From positions 12,395,501 through 12,459,500 of the forward strand of contig JAWUZG010000036.1 in assembly GCA_036785705.1 (NCBI GenBank): a stretch of 64,000 bases of DNA. Reading direction: 5' to 3'. Positions 47,460 through 60,428 of this stretch are shown here, in pieces. A program made the translations under genes and the position numbers. Each line of letters starts with the position of its first letter. Position 1 is the stretch's first letter. Below the pieces are notes generated by a model that saw only the letters and a list, made by a program, of their open reading frames with translations, did no database searches and was not told where the DNA came from. This DNA comes from Acanthornis magna (lineage: Eukaryota; Chordata; Aves; Passeriformes; Acanthizidae).

Positions 47460-50400
47460 TCATGAAAGACAGTCAGACGCAGAGCACACCGTTCCACAGC
47501 AGCCCTCTCACTTTCCAGGTTCTTTTTTGTTCCACAGTAAAAAGAAGTGCTGTCCCCTTTGGTTATGTGAAAATGCAGATATACTTATTTTGATCAGTAT
47601 TTCAGTACATGTATGAGAGACAAGATTCAGTGGGAAAGGTGTCATTTTTCACTGGAACCAAGTGGTGAAAGTAAGGAGAAAAGAGCCACCAGGATCTTTA
47701 ACACAGAGTACCTATGTCAGCACCATACAGCAGTTAAATCCACACACAGGGTCTGGAGCTGTTATGGCGTTTGTTAGGTGTGAGGACAATTGGGTGCAGA
47801 GCAGACTGCTTGATCTAGCACAGCAAGGAGAGGAACCCTTACATTCAATGCTGGTTATGATCTCAGAGGGTAAATACTGCCTTATGGAAGAAAAAGAAAG
47901 CTGAAGCCTCCCACATGACTAGTATGTCTCCTTAAGATATTTTAGCTTCAATAGAAAGCGTATTTTCATGAAGTCATTCTGTCAAGTATTCTCTCTAGTT
48001 TAAATTGTCGTGCCTGCTGTCACATCAAGAATACAATTACAGTCAGTCCCTCTGTTGTAAGGCTAGTTCTTTCAGTATAAAAGCTTTCCCACTGGAGGAA
48101 GAACTGCAATTACAATTAGCTTATTTGGTACAAGATACAGTGATGCAGGAAACTCGTATCTTAAAATTCAGCCTGCAACAGACTCCATTTTAAGACGCTT
48201 GATTTTGAGCAGGTTTTATACATAAAATATTCCTGTAAAAGCCCTTACTTTGCTTCCTTATTCTTAAGCAAAACATAACGGAAGCTGGTTAGAGCCTCCA
48301 GTCTGCACTACTGGCTTTGCCACTGTGAATGTAAGATGAGACTTCTGATGTAATTTTTTCTATGTTCCTCTGAATATAAACCTTTCACGTAAAAAAAACC
48401 CAAAAAACAAAAACCACACGCAAAATTAAATTATAGTATTATGTGGCACATAGAGTATAATGGATCATGAAGTAATTTGTAAGAAGTAGTATAGCATTAA
48501 TTACAGCATTTTCCCCTCCAAAAAAAGATGGAACCAAAGCTTTTTTTTCTGGCTTGTAAAACCCCCCAAAATAACATGAGCAGTATCTACTTCCCCAAAA
48601 GAGGAAGAGAACATAAGGCATAACTGCTGAGAAAAGGAGGAAAGGGAAAAAAACATACAATAAATTAAAAAACCCCTCATGCAAACATCTCAGTTTCAGC
48701 AATTCTGTTACACTTTAAGGTGAGGACCAAGCCTTTGACCTGCAGGTATCCCCCACTGAAGTCACCCAGATGCACTGCTAGGATCGAGACCAGGGACAGC
48801 TGGGCCATATGAGTCCCCCCTCCACCACCCCCAGCCACGCACTCCCTTTAGCTGGAACTGGCAGTTCCCTCTCTGCCTGAACTGGCAAACTACAGGAAGG
48901 ACAGCCAGTCACCTGTCAGATTAATTTACTTTCTATCTGCTTAACTGTGACAGTCTCTGGAGTCATTCATCCTACAATCATTATCATTAAGTAGCTAGCA
49001 GCAGGGGGAGAGCCCAGGACATGTGTGTGTGACCCAAATATAATCTAAATGGGCTGCCTTGGACTGTCCACAAGTGTAGAGAAGGAAAAGATAAATAAGA
49101 AAAACAAGGTTCTCCCTCAGAGATATTCCTAAATGAGTCCTAAATGAAGGTGGTTAAGAGTGTTTCTGCACTGAAAAATGAAGTGGCCCTTGGGATAAGA
49201 CATAAAGAGAATATGCTGATGACTAAGAGGTATTTAAAAAAGCCCAGGAGAGTTTGCTCGGGGAACATATTCAGCCAGCATCCTAGCCAAACTCTCCTTT
49301 GGGAATATTCATCATGTATACAGAAATATATACAGCTTCATCTGAAAGAGGCTGGCATTTTTTCATTCTTTCCCTTTCCAGCAGAGGTAGTGGCCATGTG
49401 GTTGATTTGTTACACCTCACTGCTTGCTGCTGTTAGTGAAAACTAAGACAGCCGTGACTAAAGGCTTTAAAGCATCCACTTTCTCTACCACCCTCCTCTG
49501 CTTAGTATTCTTCTCTCCTTTCCTAGTGATTTTTACTGACCTTACTCTCCCTTTACTGGCATGTTATTTACCTCTTCTTCAGTCTGCTGGGTCCTGCCAT
49601 TGCCTATCCACCCTTATGTAATCTGTTCAGTGATCCACCTATGGCCTGTCATATTTCATATTTCAGTTCTTTCTGCTTTTTGCTGCACATGCACATTATA
49701 GACAGATATATTTTCCTCTGCTTGTCTTCTGCCCAAAAAGGTAAAAAAATAAGGAAAAACCCCAACCTACTTTACAAGTTCATATAAACATGTCAGAAAA
49801 ATGGAGTCTAAAATTAGACTCACAATAAAATTTATTAATTTGGGCTCAGGAGTGTACAAAGGCAGATATGCATTTTTTTCCACTCTCCGGAAGAGGCAAA
49901 GTAGAGTGAGGTTGCATCAATACTGTTGCATTTGTATTTTCTTATAAGACAGTTTGTACATATGAAGCCTGGTCTAACAGAAATCTCCCCTGAAGTAGTT
50001 ACTCCATCAGCACTGGAATAGTTGCCTTGGCTTGTATGCACCCTAGAATAAATTCAAGCCTTTCAGCTACTCTTAACTGTAGCATAAAATTGACTCGTCC
50101 CGTGTTTGTGATCACTGCAATTCCAGGTCCTTTTGTGTGGTATCTCTGCCTACCTGAGCCTTTACTTTTTGCAGTCATTTATTGGCTGCTTCTTTCTATT
50201 GATAATATTTTTTTATTGTCTTGGAAAATTTAATATTGTTAGGTTTAGTGGTTACTTCCAATTTTTTTGGTTTTTATAAACTTCACCTTTGTTTCTACTA
50301 TCTCAGAATTTATGGCTCTATTTTATCCTGTTTTACTCATTCAGTTTTGCAGTTCAGTGGCCATTGGTCACTAGAGCTGCTATGCAAAACAAATTAAAGA

Positions 50401-52149
50401 GAATAAAATATTTTTCACAATGTCTAAATGCATTTTCTATTAGTTGAAAGATTTGTAAATTGTGTATGGTTGCAAAGATGCATTTTTGCATTTAATTTGT
50501 CTTCTTTTATTCTCAAAATAATACTAGGGAGTAAAAATTGCTTTATATGTGTTGTGGGGTTGAATAGCTGAACAGGTCTGTCAGGAAAACCTGTTTTTCA
50601 TTTTCTGACATAAACTGCTAATTATACTTCATTATATTTCATAACTTGTGCATTGGGCTTTTTTATATGTCTGACCCTTTCATGTGCCGCCCTTGAGTTC
50701 CCCAGTTTAATGATCCAGATAGCCAAGTGTCCTCACATCTCTCTTTTCTAAAAATCATCTCCACAGCATCTTGCAACATTAATTCCCTAATGCGCATTAA
50801 AAACCAACAAAAAATTCCCAGCCCTGAGACCATGATAGTGTGGTATATGTGACCAATAAGCACTAATACCTGGGGAACGCCGAGTTACATGATAATAAGA
50901 GAGACATAAACCTCACTATTGCTGGAGAAATCTCCTCAAGGCTGCTTAAATCTCCTTCTGCACACTATTTCCATGTGTATTCAGACTGCCTACCCTGCAG
51001 ACAGGTGGAGACTGCTGTAATTTATTCCGACATGGCAGAAATAACCTCACAAAGTTATAATTAATTTCATCTCATCACACAGTAGAACTTTAATCTTCAA
51101 GGAAAAAAAAACATTTGCTGAGACCTATCCAGTCTAAAATTGGAGATTATATGGGCAAAGATTTTGTCTAAACAAACCCCTTTCTGGGCTTGGAACCCAC
51201 CTTTTACTTATTTTTCTGCCTACAACTAGCACAGGATGGATACAATAACGAGACATATATTTCTGCTAGGTACTTCGTTATTGGTTAAATCTGAGCCTAC
51301 ATTGTCAACATTTCTCTGACTGTCAAGTAAATGTAATGGTGAATTTGCCCTTGCTCCTATGATTAACAATTTATGATAGTATGTTTATTATTGAGTAACT
51401 AAGAGGAGGTAAGTCCTAATTTTCATAGGACCATTCAGGAAGTAGGCACTAAAACTCTACATGATTCCTCATTACTCAGTAATATTCCAGATGAATTTAT
51501 ATGGCTTGTCGAATGACCACTGAGACTACTTAAGGAGAGAGCTGTAAAGCACAATGACTACAGACTGGTTTTGAATCTTCGACCATGAAAATCCCTAACT
51601 GACTTTCATTAAACTCATGATAATCAAAACACTTTGACAGAATTCTTTCAGCCTCTGGGCATTTGAAACATGATAAAATTGATAAAATATCAGTAAGATA
51701 TCTAATATCAAGACACTGATTCTATGGCAAAACCAACTTTTATTTTTTTGTCAGAAGATGCAACACCTATGACAGAAGGTAAGAAAAGTCAGAAAAAGAT
51801 AGGGAAAGAAACAGAGACAAAATCAGTGTCTTGTGTGGAAAGAAGGTAGATTTATTATTCTAAAGCTTTTCCTCTTAATTCTTGAGCCTACCTCAACATA
51901 AAATCTGTCTGGTGTGTGATTGCAGCTATGATTTATATATGAATATAGAGCTTCACTGTATTTCTATCCTCTCTCTAACTAGGGTGTACTGGGTTTTACT
52001 CTATTTTCTTCTCTGATAAAATGATGATGATAAACTCAGTGGTAAAACTGACACCTGAGTCAAAGAGTTCAATTCAAATTCAATTACAGTTGCTGAAAAA
52101 TCTACATTATTATTAGCCAAGAGTTGAGAATAGGACTGCATTCATGCTG
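47460..52149. other. Non-coding DNA, no gene recognised
   Basis: No clear repeat or exon. The part 48730-48960 is GC-richer and contains C-rich runs (CCCCCCTCCACCACCCCC near 48815) without a recognised family. Open frames up to 100 codons exist but show no motif. Confidence 0.45.
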
Positions 52150-52199
52150 AAATGCACGCACGCATGGAGGGGGGGTTCCCTACTTGAGGTTGGACAGGA

Positions 52200-52680
52200 T
52201 GTTATCTTTCTTCAAAGGAGAGGGAAAAGAGAATAGTTGTTGAAAACTGGAAAACCTAGAAAAATGTTTGACAATAGAACTTCTTAGCTAAAATGAAGGT
52301 TTTACACAATAGACCTTCTTAGTAAATGGGAAGGTTTTAGGCATTTCTGGCCATGTTTAACTCCTCCCCCACTTCCTTGGGCAGAAATCCAAAAACAACA
52401 GGGAGGCACATTGGTTGTGAGTGAATATCAAAGTAGACTGAAGTCCATGACCTTTTTGAACTCTATAAGTACCTCTTCAGCTTGTAGACTGGAGTCTGGA
52501 GTTACAAGCATCACCAGCAGTTGATACTTAGCCCTTGATCAGTTTGCAGGTAATTTGTGTCAAATCCCTGTTGATGTTGACTCCAGTGAATACTGTATGG
52601 TATTTTAAACGTCTATGTTTACACTGTTTATTAAAAACTCTTCAAGCTTAATACTTGAGACTTTTTTTCATTTTGTATTT
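52200..52680 (+). mobile_element. Possible solo LTR, unrecognised family
   Basis: This segment has the order of signals expected of a retroviral LTR on the + strand: a 35-base imperfect tandem repeat (52271-52303 and 52306-52338), an inverted CCAAT box (ATTGG, 52410-52414), a TATA-like box (TATAAGT, 52464-52470) 50 bases further on, and ATTAAA (52630-52635) 160 bases after that, followed by a T/GT-rich stretch. I do not recognise the family and cannot place the ends or a target-site duplication. A host promoter with a short transcript is an alternative. Confidence 0.35.
52271..52338 (+). repeat. Two-copy 35-base imperfect tandem repeat
   Basis: Both units open with ACAATAGA(A/C)CTTCTTAG and close with GAAGGTTTT, with a few substitutions and a small indel between. 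It may be a duplicated U3 enhancer (see the surrounding entry). Confidence 0.75.
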
Positions 52681-53696
52681 TGTGTTCTTTCACACATATA
52701 CTGATGGTGCTTGCATTCACAGATGATTTGAGGTGCTGTTTCCTTCTGCCTTTTGCTTGGTTTAGGATGCAAAATTATTGTGACTATGGAAATACTTTGT
52801 TTTAAGTCTAGAAAAATATGAAAATGCAGTAAATAACGATGTACTCAGGTTTTATTACATTTCCTGTGGATGCTGGACTGCAGACCACATATCCATGGGA
52901 GGTTCCGTTAATCCAGCATCTGCTTCTCTCACGTGGTCTCTGCAGATGTGTTACTGAAGCACTACAGCTAGCTGTTATCTCATGAAATGTAGCAAATCCA
53001 CACAATACTTTTACACATTACTAATAGAAAAGAAAGAGACCTTAATTAAAAAAAGCTATTGTTGTACCTCTCTTTCCTCTTAACTGCAGCTGAAATTAGT
53101 AAAATTTAAAGCAGTTGTCAAATGCAGTGCTTGTGGCAAATTCTTTAACTGAAGAATTGCATTTTATAAAAGTTTCCAATGTTTGAACCTCACCCTGAAC
53201 TCCCTAAATAAAGAAATACGGCTGTTTCTATTCAGTTTAAATGATGCATTTTGACAAATTCAGTTTTTAAAATGATTTACATTTTATATATTAAAAACAA
53301 AGTAGTGGCTTGAAAATACAATTAATATAAAAAATGGTCTAATTTGAAATTATGTTTGTTGGCACTGTAGTCTTTCTCATAAAACAAAAATGTCGCACTT
53401 CGAAATATGTTTACATCAAATCAATAGGATTTAAATTTTTTATTTGAAAGCTGCTGAAAAAAAATTTCTCAGTTGTAATTTAGGGTCACATAAAAGGTAT
53501 GGTAGCTGAGGTAACAAGTTACAGGATTTTCCTGACTCAACTCTCATAGACTTGATGGGATGAGGACCAAAAGGAAGTGCTCCCTGTTTCTTGGAACAAC
53601 ATGTGGCCTAAGTTGTGTGTTAATGTATAATCTATGTATAAAATAATGAATGTTTACAAGAGAAATACAAGGGTATAATACATAGGAAACAATCCT

Positions 53697-53760
53697 TTAT
53701 GGATATTATGGATAATAATATGGATAAGGATTAACATGGGTATTAATTATTATGGATATA
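53697..53760. repeat. Cryptic TATGGATA-type tandem repeat
   Basis: TATGGATA-like words recur at irregular 9-14 base intervals in a purely AT/G-rich stretch. Units are imperfect, so this is an old or cryptic microsatellite. Confidence 0.6.
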
Positions 53761-54690
53761 TTGTGGCCAGTTCCCTGTGAATATATTTTACGCATGTTTT
53801 TATTACACAGTTTAGCTCTGCACAGATATACTCCACACATACAAAAACAACCTCTTGCCAAGTTTTATTTCTCATTCTTTTTTCTAGGTGGGGATAGAGA
53901 TGTGGAATTCTCAGAGGCTCCATCCAAAATGCTATCATCCATTGTCAGTGAAATACCAAATGCTGGAACCCAAGTTTCCTTATCACATCTTGTGGGTACA
54001 AACATAAATAAGATAATGCAAACTATAAACTACAGCATCCACATTCAGTGAACATTTATCATTTTAGGCCTGAATGAGGAGCTTGTCTGCTGAAAATGGC
54101 TGAGTGGTGAGTGCTAGATCTGTGATTCTGTGGCACTGGGAAACCTCTCACTTCTTGAAGCAGAATTATATTTGGGGGAAGGAAGTATTTCACATTTTAT
54201 GCATTCATTGGCCCAGATTCACAAATTTTGGCCTCAAAGTGGACATATTGTTCAGTATAATGTAAAATAGAGAGTAAGATCGTATTAAAAAATTAGCTTA
54301 GATCCAAAATCACAGGCTGTTCTGCACACAGAAGTGTGCTGTGCTCTGGCTTTGAGTCTTTATGGTTTTGGGTATTTAATAAAGCAAAGGCTGAGCTGAA
54401 AATCTTCCAGTGGCAGCCACAACATATTCTTATTCCCACAGAATTCTTTGAAGTGAGGATGAAGTACAGTCTCTGTGACAGCCTTCCCTCTCCATTGCTT
54501 TTGTAGTTTCCCTCCACTACCCAACGTCTTATTTTCTGAAAACCAGCAGTTTGGAAATTTGGAGATCTCCTACCTCTCTCACTAAGGAATGACATCAAAA
54601 GGTTTTTAAAAGAGGGAGACATTTTTTTCCTTGCAGTCCATTTCATGTGTCCTTTTCATCAAACTAAAAGGCAAGAAAGAAATTTCACAA

Positions 54691-54757
54691 GATGATGATG
54701 ATGATGATTGTAATTATTATTATTGTTGATTATTATTGTTATTATTATAATATTGTG
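54691..54757. repeat. Compound (GAT)n / (TTA)n microsatellite
   Basis: Six GAT units pass into imperfect ATT/TTA triplets interrupted by GTTG. This is a typical compound trinucleotide microsatellite, likely polymorphic. Confidence 0.85.
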
Positions 54758-57700
54758 TTGAATACTTTATCTATTATCTTCCAGCAAGTGGCTGCATTAG
54801 TAATATTCATTCAGCAATAATAAGGTTCTTTGCAACTTACTTTTTGTCTTTACTTATTAAGAATTACCCTGACTGAGCAGCAGCCTTTTCTCTATTACAT
54901 GTGTTTAATTTTAATAAGCTCACAGCTCAGAAATTGATGACAATGAAGTACTATAACAGACAGAGTTAAATTGCGGGAAAATACTAATCAAATACATTGT
55001 TTCATGCATAGAGCTATAGTTCAGAAAATGTATTCTTTGTCTAACAAAAATTTGCCCAGTTCAGAGACATTATCAGGCTTGAAAATGATCCCTGTGGTTT
55101 TCTAGGACTGCTTGATTTGAGCTCACATCTAGTTATACAATGTCATAAATTACATGAACAATTGCCAAGGTCACTTCAGATAGCCTTATTGCTTTTTTTA
55201 TTCAAGGAGATAGCCCTTCAATAGTGAGAAATATGGTATCCAGGAATTCCAGCTTGCCCTCATGTAATCTCCTTCACAGAGCACAACAAAGAACAATTGT
55301 GTGAAGCACAATGACCTCAGATGCTTGAAAGGTCTCAAACTATTTATGAATGTGGAGTGGAGAGACTAAGCATGCATTCAGGATGAGGAAACCTTGACCA
55401 GAACGAGGCATTTCATTTGTGAATTATTTCTGTACGAGGAAGCTTTAGCAGAATGCAATAAGTACAAGTACCGTGATAGTCAAGCCAAAGACAAGCACAC
55501 ACATTTTTGGGTTGTTCTGAGAGAGCACAATACCTCTTCAGAAGTTTGTGAAGCAAACATGACAGGCAGTGCAAATGTCCTTGAGAAAATTCACGTTACT
55601 GTGACATGTCCTCATACACCCGCATCAGTGGAGATCTGAACTGTTACGGAGATTTCTCCTAGCATTACTGTGATTAAAGCAGTTTACTTTGATTTGTGAA
55701 CTGGCAGGTCTGTTTATCCAAAGAAAAATAAGAGCATATTATTTCTTGTTGGTAAGCAACCTGCCTAGGAAAGTGGCTTAGTGTCAGGAAGAAATTTCAT
55801 CCAAATTATCCACAGCAAGCGGGCTGTGATGCGTCCATTCCCCACACAAGAGGTCCTAATGTATCTATGATTGTGTGTGTGCATGCATGTCAATAGAGCA
55901 AAATTTTCTACAGAATGACAATATTTAAAGGAGAATTTTTGGGCTGGATCAAAAGATATGTTTATGTTACACACATTTGCCAGTTGCTGTCAAATAAATA
56001 AGCAAAGAAACAGCATGGCTTGCAGCTGTAAATATACTTATATGTTTTACATCATCTGCAGTCAAACGTGTTATTCTCTCTGTTGTATGCTATAAAAAGC
56101 AACCTCTTACATACCCTCCACACTAAAAATTACTTTGCCTCTGTAAGTTTCGAATAAAAAAACCAAAACATTATTTTATTCAGACTACCAGGAAACAGGA
56201 ATCACCTGGAAATTTTGCATTGGAAAGAGAAAGATGCACTGAAGGCCAGGAAATGTTGTGGGACTGTTATACCCAGGAGCAAATGTCAGAGGTATTAGGA
56301 AGTGAAATAATAGATGCTGGGGAATGTCAGTCCCGAGAAAGACAAATTCAGATGTACCCTTGTTCTCTACAGTAACAACGAGTTTTAAAGAAGAGTGTAC
56401 TGAGACAGCAAGGTAGATTCTCTATGTGAGAACTGTTATAAGTAAAACAAGGCAAACACTAAATTCTGAAGTTACATCTCATGTAGTATTTTGTGGATTA
56501 TATAAAACAGGTCTGTCATGATTTATTATGTCAAAGACATCTAAGAGAGTGCAAAAGCCCTCGAAATTATGCTTGGTTATTATAGACAATTGGGGTACTT
56601 TAGAAGACATTTCAAGCTTTTGAGAGAATTTTGATTTTTGTATTGTTTGAAAGTCATTAACAAGCACGCAGCACCATATTCTGTTGTTACTGCTATTGCA
56701 CCTAGAGTCCTCTCTGAAGTACAACAGGTAAGCTAAGAAAGAGAAAGGATAACTCAGGACCTAGAAAACGAAAATGTGGGAAGAGAATGACAGCAAACTG
56801 TACCTCAGACCCTAGGATAGCGCCTGGTAATCACAATTGCTACATTTCCAGTAATGCCTAGCTCAGAGTCAGCCTTAACTTCACTTAGAAGCAGTAGCTG
56901 CAAAGTCTTACACTTCCACTGTGTGCATCTCCATTATGGCCCTACAGAGATATGGTGACTGGATATGATACTAGATAATAACTTCTGAATACAAATCTCA
57001 GTTCTCAACAGATAACTGTTCTTTCAAAATGTGTTTTATTTTCAGTCTATTTCTGTATTATTCTGTTTTAATCACACAGCATCCCAAAGTAAGGAGTGTG
57101 TGTTAACACGTGGTGACTCCACCTATGCCTTACAATACAAATGCATTTTCCTTTGTGACTTTATTGAGGTATCAAGGACACACACTGCAAGGATTTAAAT
57201 GTTTTGAATGCGGTCACATTCCTCACATATGAGAAATGAGAATCTACTTCTAAGGTTACACTAACTATCACAGATGCAAGAACAGGTTGAAGAAAGGTTA
57301 CTGACACCTTTATTTTAATACATCAATTGGTGAAACAAAAAAAAGGAATATGTGAAGTACAGTGAACTGCCGCTCCTGGTCAGTTCAATGCCTGTGTAAT
57401 GTTGAGCTGCCAAAGCCAGATATACATGAAGATGCTGAAGAAAACGGTAATCCAGATGAGCTTAGTCTAAGCAATTTGTTTTCCAGAATTTAACACACAT
57501 GCCAGGTGAGCAAGTCCTCACCTTCTCATTTAAATTAAGGCATTGTATAACTAAAAACATTAAAAAAGATAAACAGCCATTTTCTTCTTTTGTCTTCTTA
57601 ATTGTATGATATTTTTCACACAGTTCTTTCTGATATTTCAGTCCACACAATCAATAAAACTTTTGAATACCTGACAGAATATTTATTTTAACAAAATTAA

Positions 57701-60408
57701 TGTTCTGTGCACTTCATGTTGCGCTGCATGCATGTTCTGCATCCTCAGAAGTCTGTGTTTTACAAATTCTCAAATGAACAGGCAGATAATCAGGTTAGGA
57801 CATGAGGAGATGGGAAAGAAGGTTAAAGAACACATAATCTTCTCACTGCACACTATTTCTGCCTTTTGAAGTATTATGGTCTCCATGACCACAGGATTTA
57901 GTGCATTGCACTTTTTATTATTTCTGATCATTGGCATATGAAATCACTATTGTCCCCTCATTACTTTCCATGGATAGATATATAGAGATCTGCAAATGTG
58001 ACTAAATACCTTAATTTTGTTGGAAATAAGAAATCATAAACACCTTTGAGAATTTAGCAGTTCTTTATACAGCACAGTTATAAACCCAAATCTCTTTGGT
58101 GGTAAGTTGATTCTTTACCAACAGGCTATGTTTTTTTATTCCGTAAAATGCTAATAATTAACTAAAATGTCTTGGAAGACTTTCTCCAGCCTGAGAGCAA
58201 GAAGCATGGCCCAGCTTGGAAAATGTAATTAAAATTTATTTCCTTAAAAGAGCAGCTGTGTCCCTGCAACTCGGTGGGAACCATCTGTGGTCCTTGCTAA
58301 CCCTTGAGCTGTGCCTGGGTGTCTGCGAGGACACGAGCTGGTGTGGGTCAAAACTGGGCTGCGGTGCCTGCAAACAACTAAACAGTGCTTATTCCCTGGC
58401 TGTATTTAATATGCTATTGTGGATGTTGCCAATTAGAGCAGCTACAAGCCTTCAAAGACATCAGTATTTGAGAAAAGAAGTAAGGCTGGGAAACTTCCCC
58501 ACGTGGGGGTAGGTTTATCCGCTTTGGTCTCTGCATATAGCACCACACCCAGACTGTTTTCTGTTAAACTCTGCACAATGGCTATCATGTCTCTGTGTGC
58601 AGTGAACATGAATAGCAAAGCACCTTTCCTCTTTTCCCGCCTGCCCTTCAACACACGTACACACACTCAAACTCAGCTTTCAGGAAAAACAAAACAATTC
58701 TGTGAAACAAACCAATTCAAAGTAATACAATGAATTTGCCAAAATAACCTGTGCGAATGACGAGGAGGAAATTATTTCACTTTTTTGCTTTATCCAGGGG
58801 GTGCTCTTGCATAACCTGTTCACTGTACACAACAGATCCATTTCAGTCTCATGCAAGACATAATTGAAAGCAATGCTGAGATCAGAGTTTTAGGTAAAGG
58901 TTGTTTCAAACTCTGTGTTTTCCACAAGTCAAGAAAAACTTTTCTCTCTTTGTGCTGAAGTGTTTTGAAGTACTTATTAAGGGCACACAGAAGGGTGAGC
59001 TGCAAGGCTGAAGCTGGTAACCGTGCATTCAGAACTAAGGGCTCATATAGAGCTGGTTACGAAAATGTATTGCAGCTTAGTGGGTTTGATCCTATGAACC
59101 CTTGCTTGAATTTTCTGGATACTGTCAGTGTTTTCTGATTGCATTTGATTCAAACATTGTTTATATGAATTGACTCAGCTGACCAGCTGGATCCAGTACC
59201 TCTATTAAAAATTGAATTTATTAGACAAAATTAATCATAGGGTTGGCATTCTCTCCAAATGTCTCCATTACACTGCAGGAAATGCAGTATCCATTCAGCA
59301 TCTGCACTGAGAAATGAGAGTTATCAACCTTGCCAACAAAATTGTTTTAAGAATTTTGAATAGCCACAAAAAAAAAACAAAAAACCCAACCCTGAACGCA
59401 AAGACATATGCATGTAGAAGTTTATGAAAGCTCATATTTTATACAAGCTATTTAATCTCTCAGAGGCATGTTCGAACACAATGATGTCCCCTGCACCCTG
59501 AGCCCCATCTGGCAGACAGCAGCATGCTGGCCGAGCTGGATGACCAGGAGGCACCGTGCAGCAGGCTGACACGGGGCTCTCAGACTGCTGCAGCAGAGCA
59601 GTCCCCACTACCCATATGTCCGGCCACTAAACCATAATCCCATTTTCTTTCTTAACCTCCCTAATCCTTCTGAACCCCTGCAGGAAAGTCAGCTCAGTTA
59701 AGTCTGAAGGGCACAGTTCTTTCCTCGGAGATTTTGGGAATGAAGGAACTAAATAGGAGGGATTCTAATGTTACCAATCTCAGGCAACTGCAAAGAGATG
59801 AGAATAAAAGAGAGGAGAATAAAATGGTCACCTTAAGTGAGCCCTAGCTTTCAGGGAGAATTCTAGGAAAGCAAACAGCCTTTAATAATTTTGAAACTGG
59901 CACTTTTTTCCCCTGAGTCTGAATTATAAGCCATTTACTAACATCTTTAATTCAGTTTCATAGAACGAAGAACAATTCAGTTTCATAAAATGTTTATTCC
60001 TTTATATGTTACAAGGTCCTGCTGTCCTTAACTGAAAATTTTTATTTCCTTTGTTTAAGTAAAAATATATTATGGGAATGAGCAGCAAAAAATTGCTTTA
60101 GTTTCTTTTGTAAGTTCCTTCATTGATATGATAAATTGTTTGTAATATATCTATAAATGCATTCATTTAAGTGAAGATTACTCATAACAAGATCCAAATC
60201 TGAGTGCAGCATCCAGCTGTTTCTGAGAATATCATAATGATCCTCCTTTGGGGGAACACTCTGACACATTAACAGAAATTCAAAGGAATGTATAAAAAGC
60301 ATAAACTATACCTTTTCCTCTTCCATTGCTTGTCTGTATTCACTACAACCCAGTAGGTGAATTAAACATCCTAGAGGTATTTAGAGATGTCTTAGAGACT
60401 TCTGTATC

Positions 60409-60428
60409 GGGGCGGGGGGGGGGGGGGG
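60409..60428 (+). repeat. Poly(G) tract with one interruption
   Basis: GGGG, one C, then 15 G. Such a run is rare in AT-rich DNA, is prone to sequencing length error, and has quadruplex-forming potential on the + strand. Confidence 0.85.
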
